From an uncultured Pseudomonadales bacterium (GTDB lineage: Bacteria > Pseudomonadota > Gammaproteobacteria > Pseudomonadales > Azotimanducaceae), in assembly GCA_951813515.1 (NCBI GenBank), contig OX638346.1, positions 2,721,617-2,785,616 on the forward strand: a stretch of 64,000 bases of DNA. The letters run 5' to 3'. Shown here in pieces: positions 61,091-64,000 of the stretch; position 1 is the first letter of the stretch; each line of letters opens with the position of its first letter. The notes beneath the pieces are model-generated. The model was not told the origin of the DNA, ran no database searches, and saw only the letters and a program-made list of their open reading frames with translations. Both the position numbers and the translations under genes were made by a program.

Positions 61091-61552
61091 ATGCGGTTGA
61101 CGACGAGAGGCCGCTATGCGGTCACCGCGGTGCTGGATCTGGCGCTGCACGCCGAGAACGGGCCAGTAACGCTGGCGGATGTCGCCGAGCGTCAGGGCAT
61201 CTCTCAAGCGTATCTCGAGCAACTGTTCCGCCGTCTCAAGCAGGACGGCCTTGTCATCGGGGCGCGCGGCCCCGGGGGCGGCTACCGGCTTGCCCGGTCA
61301 CTCGAGGACACCAGCGTCTCGGACATCATCAGCGCCGTGGGAGAAGGCGTCGATGCTACCCGCTGCGGGGGCGCCGGCGATTGCCAGGACGGCGAGATCT
61401 GCCTCACCCACGAACTGTGGGCCGATCTCTCACAGCAGATCGACCTTTTCCTGAAGCGCATCACCTTCGCGACGCTGGTCGAGCGACGCGACATTCGCAG
61501 CATCGCTCGCCGGCAGGATCCGAAGAACCTGATCGACGCCCAGATGCTCTGA
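61091..61552 (+). CDS. iscR: Rrf2-family iron-sulfur regulator IscR
   Basis: A 153-residue transcription factor with an N-terminal winged helix (MRLTTRGRYAVTAVLDLALH, SQAYLEQLFRRLKQDGLVIG) and the three cluster cysteines at residues 92, 98 and 104 (RCGGAGDCQDGEICLTH), the same positions as in E. coli IscR. It senses [2Fe-2S] status and represses the isc genes when clusters are abundant. iscS follows 75 bp later. ATG at 61091; the ribosome-binding site is poor. Confidence 0.95.
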   Translation: MRLTTRGRYAVTAVLDLALHAENGPVTLADVAERQGISQAYLEQLFRRLKQDGLVIGARGPGGGYRLARSLEDTSVSDIISAVGEGVDATRCGGAGDCQDGEICLTHELWADLSQQIDLFLKRITFATLVERRDIRSIARRQDPKNLIDAQML

Positions 61553-61627
61553 TCGGCGATCGGCGCCAATTCACGATAACCGGCTTCGGTCCGATCCCGT
61601 CGGTGTTCGGGTAAAATTCCCCCTCTT

Positions 61628-62803
61628 ATGCCAGCCAAGAATCCGAGGAAGGCCGTCTACCTGGACTATTCGGCCACCACGCCCGTAGACCCGCGCGTTG
61701 CGGAGCGCATGGGCGCGTGCCTGCTCAACGACGGCGCCTTCGGCAATCCCGCGTCGCGCAGCCACGTGTACGGCTGGGAAGCGGAAGAACTGGTCGAAGA
61801 GGCGCGCACCCAGGTCGCCCGGCTGTTCGACGCCGATCCCCGCGAGATCGTCTGGACATCGGGCGCGACGGAGTCGGACAACCTCGCCATCAAGGGCGTG
61901 GTCGAGGCGTCCGGCGGCGAGCGCGTCGTCACTTCCACGTACGAGCACAAGGCCGTGCTAGATACCTGCGCCCACCTCGAGTCCCTGGGAGTGGAGGTCA
62001 CCTATGTCGATCCGGACGACCGGGGTATCGTCCCGCCCGAGGCGGTGGCCGACGCCATTGACGCGGATACCGCAATCGTCTCGATCATGCATGCGAACAA
62101 CGAGATCGGCGTGGTCAACGACATCCGCGCCATCGGCGCGATCTGCCGCGAGCGGGGCGTGCCGTTCCACACCGACGCGGCCCAGAGCGTCGGCAAGATC
62201 GACATCGACGTCCAGCTCGACAACATCGATCTCATGAGCGTTTCCGGCCACAAGATTTATGGGCCGAAGGGTATCGGCGTGCTGTTCGTGCGACGCCATC
62301 CGTTCCTGCCCCTCGCTCCGCAGATACACGGCGGCGGTCACGAGCGCGGGATGCGCTCCGGAACGCTTGCCACCCACCAGATCGTCGGCCTCGGCGAGGC
62401 GTGCGTCATCTGCCGCGAAGAACTCGACCGGGACAACGCCGAGAACAGGCGCATCCGCTCGTTGCGCGACCGCCTCTGGTCGCACCTGCGGCAGATGCCG
62501 AAGACTCGGTTGAACGGCGATGAGGACCGGCGCCTGCCGGGCAACCTGAACGTGTCGTTCGGCGACGTCGACGGCGACACGCTGTTGACAGCGCTCGACG
62601 ACCTGGCGGTTTCCACCGGCTCCGCCTGCACCTCGGCCACCGTGGAGCCGTCGTACGTCCTGAAAGCTCTTGGCGTTCCCGACGATCTGGCCCATGCGTC
62701 GATCCGGTTCACCGTGGGCCGCTATACCACCAGCGAGGACGTGGACTACGCTGCGCGCCGCGTCGCCACCACCGTGGAGAAGCTGCGCGCCGCCCGCGTA
62801 TAA
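61628..62803 (+). CDS. iscS: Cysteine desulfurase IscS
   Basis: A 391-residue PLP enzyme that takes sulfur from cysteine for cluster and tRNA thiolation. PLP Lys209 is in [17 protein letters not shown] and the persulfide Cys334 in [20 protein letters not shown]. It is slightly shorter than E. coli IscS (404). The next gene is ndk, not iscU, so the rest of the ISC set lies elsewhere. ATG at 61628. Confidence 0.95.
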   Translation: MPAKNPRKAVYLDYSATTPVDPRVAERMGACLLNDGAFGNPASRSHVYGWEAEELVEEARTQVARLFDADPREIVWTSGATESDNLAIKGVVEASGGERVVTSTYEHKAVLDTCAHLESLGVEVTYVDPDDRGIVPPEAVADAIDADTAIVSIMHANNEIGVVNDIRAIGAICRERGVPFHTDAAQSVGKIDIDVQLDNIDLMSVSGHKIYGPKGIGVLFVRRHPFLPLAPQIHGGGHERGMRSGTLATHQIVGLGEACVICREELDRDNAENRRIRSLRDRLWSHLRQMPKTRLNGDEDRRLPGNLNVSFGDVDGDTLLTALDDLAVSTGSACTSATVEPSYVLKALGVPDDLAHASIRFTVGRYTTSEDVDYAARRVATTVEKLRAARV

Positions 62804-62804
62804 T
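62775..62804 (+). promoter_or_regulatory. Candidate ndk promoter overlapping iscS stop
   Basis: TGGAGA (62775-62780), 18-bp spacer, TATAAT (62799-62804, perfect consensus -10) lies 58 bp before ndk. The TATAAT contains the iscS TAA stop codon. This would allow ndk-rlmN transcription apart from iscR control. Confidence 0.45.
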
Positions 62805-62861
62805 GCAGCGGGCATCTCCGGCCGCCCTCATGCGCCCCAAGTTCATTTCCAGGAGAGGCCA

Positions 62862-63290
62862 ATGCCAGTAGAGCGCACGCTGTCCATTGTCAAACCCGAT
62901 GCCGTGGCCCGCAATGTCATCGGCGAGATCATCAGCCGATTCGAAACGGCCGGATTGCGTGTCGTCGCCGCGAAGATGACGCGGCTGTCCGCCGCTGACG
63001 CCGCCGGCTTCTACGCCGAGCACAAGGGCAAGCCCTTTTACGAGAAGCTGCTCGACTACATGAGTTCGGGGCCGGTCGTGCTCCAGGTGCTGGAAGGCGA
63101 GGACGCCATCGCGCTGAACCGCCGCCTGATGGGCGCGACCGATCCGGCCAAGGCGGATCCCGGCACGATTCGCGCGGACTTCGCCGATTCGCTCGACGCC
63201 AACGCCGTACACGGTTCGGACTCTCCGACGAGCGCGGCGCGTGAAATCGCGTACTTCTTCGATGGCGCGGAAATCTGTGCGCGGACATGA
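62862..63290 (+). CDS. ndk: Nucleoside diphosphate kinase
   Basis: A 142-residue kinase balancing nucleoside triphosphates. It starts [20 protein letters not shown]; the phospho-histidine is in [20 protein letters not shown]. Length is standard. AGGAGAGG precedes ATG 62862. Its TGA overlaps the rlmN ATG (ATGA). Confidence 0.96.
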   Translation: MPVERTLSIVKPDAVARNVIGEIISRFETAGLRVVAAKMTRLSAADAAGFYAEHKGKPFYEKLLDYMSSGPVVLQVLEGEDAIALNRRLMGATDPAKADPGTIRADFADSLDANAVHGSDSPTSAAREIAYFFDGAEICART

Positions 63291-64000
63291 ACGTCCCCCG
63301 CGTCAATCTGTTGGGGTTTGATCGCGCCGGGCTTGAGCAGTATCTGGCCGGGTTCGGCGAAAAGCCCTTCCGCGCACGCATATTGCTGCGCTGGATCCAC
63401 AAACGCGGCGAGACCCGCTTCGAGGACATGACGGACCTGTCGAAGTCCTTGCGCGCGCGCCTCGCCGACGAGGCGGAGATTCGCCCGCCGGAGGTGGTCG
63501 AGCGCCGCGATGCGGGCGACGGCGTCAGCAAGTGGTCCGTGGCCGTCGCCGGCGGCAACGCCGTGGAGACGGTCCTGATTCCAGACCGCGGCCGGAATAC
63601 GCTGTGCATCTCGTCGCAGGCGGGCTGCGCCCTCGACTGCGCGTTCTGCGCCACTGGCAAGCAGGGGTTCGACGGCAACCTGACGCCGGCCGAGATCGCC
63701 GGGCAGGTGTGGCTCGCGGTGCGCGAGCTGGAGCGCCGCGGCGACGAACGCGGCCTCACCAACGTCGTATTCATGGGCATGGGCGAGCCGCTCCTCAATT
63801 TTGACGCCAGCGTCGCGGTGGCCAATCTGCTCATGGACGACCTTGCCTACGGCCTGTCCAAGCGGCGCGTGACCATCAGCACGGCGGGCGTTGTGCCGAA
63901 AATCCGGTCGCTCACCGATCACACGGACTGCGCCCTGGCCGTCAGCCTGCACGCGGCGGACGACGCCTTGCGCGACTGGCTTGTTCCTCTCAACCGGCGC
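63287..64000 (+). CDS. rlmN: Dual-specificity rRNA/tRNA methyltransferase RlmN (partial, 3' end missing)
   Basis: The first 238 codons of a radical-SAM enzyme that methylates A2503 of 23S rRNA and A37 of tRNAs. The cluster motif CxxxCxxC is in [15 protein letters not shown] near residue 120, preceded by [36 protein letters not shown] and [12 protein letters not shown] are conserved. The start overlaps the ndk stop. The gene continues beyond the window. Confidence 0.95.
   Translation, partial: MNVPRVNLLGFDRAGLEQYLAGFGEKPFRARILLRWIHKRGETRFEDMTDLSKSLRARLADEAEIRPPEVVERRDAGDGVSKWSVAVAGGNAVETVLIPDRGRNTLCISSQAGCALDCAFCATGKQGFDGNLTPAEIAGQVWLAVRELERRGDERGLTNVVFMGMGEPLLNFDASVAVANLLMDDLAYGLSKRRVTISTAGVVPKIRSLTDHTDCALAVSLHAADDALRDWLVPLNRR

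Overview
The window is GC-rich (roughly two thirds G+C by eye) and carries gene blocks typical of a gammaproteobacterium: queA-tgt-yajC-secD-secF, suhB facing trmJ, then iscR-iscS-ndk-rlmN. The species cannot be named from the sequence. An alpha-L-fucosidase, a type I sulfatase, an oxalate-CoA-ligase-like enzyme, a luciferase-like monooxygenase next to a flavin-dependent halogenase, and many paralogous hydrolases suggest a metabolically versatile, possibly marine or host-associated bacterium; this is inference.

Layout. 0-16 kb: mixed catabolic genes (2-hydroxyacid dehydrogenase, CBS-domain protein, LapG-like protease, nitroreductase, acyl-CoA ligase, ketopantoate-reductase-like protein, orphan molybdopterin dehydrogenase, GPH-type transporter with dienelactone hydrolase, O-acetylhomoserine sulfhydrylase). 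16-28 kb: accessory segment with two REP-associated tyrosine transposase (RAYT) genes, a transposase-free relative of their element, a fucosidase, the halogenase/monooxygenase/hydrolase cluster and a class I fumarase. 28-45 kb: amino-acid metabolism (group II decarboxylase, an animal-like phenylalanine hydroxylase with ACT domain followed by a Glu/Leu/Phe/Val dehydrogenase), a rhomboid/site-2 protease pair, a membrane protein gene interrupted by an amber codon, a sulfatase and an octahaem cytochrome fused to repeats. 45-53 kb: VapBC and AbiE-type toxin-antitoxin pairs in tandem, a peptide-binding protein, a TPR-TlpA-DsbD-like fusion, two decayed genes and tRNA-Leu(CAA). 53-64 kb: conserved queuosine, Sec, tRNA-modification and iron-sulfur genes; the last gene (rlmN) runs off the end.

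The most unusual property is the intergenic repeat landscape. Three sequence families recur: (1) a GGGACACAC terminal repeat bounding both RAYT genes and a 270-bp element without a gene; (2) arrays of GGGACACCCATCG words directly upstream of queA and iscR and at the window start; (3) a 110-bp hairpin-rich unit present four times in tandem before a transporter gene, with diverged single copies elsewhere. All sit between genes or just touch gene ends. Families 1 and 2 share the core GGGACAC, so a RAYT-driven REP system is the simplest explanation, but this is inferred, not shown.
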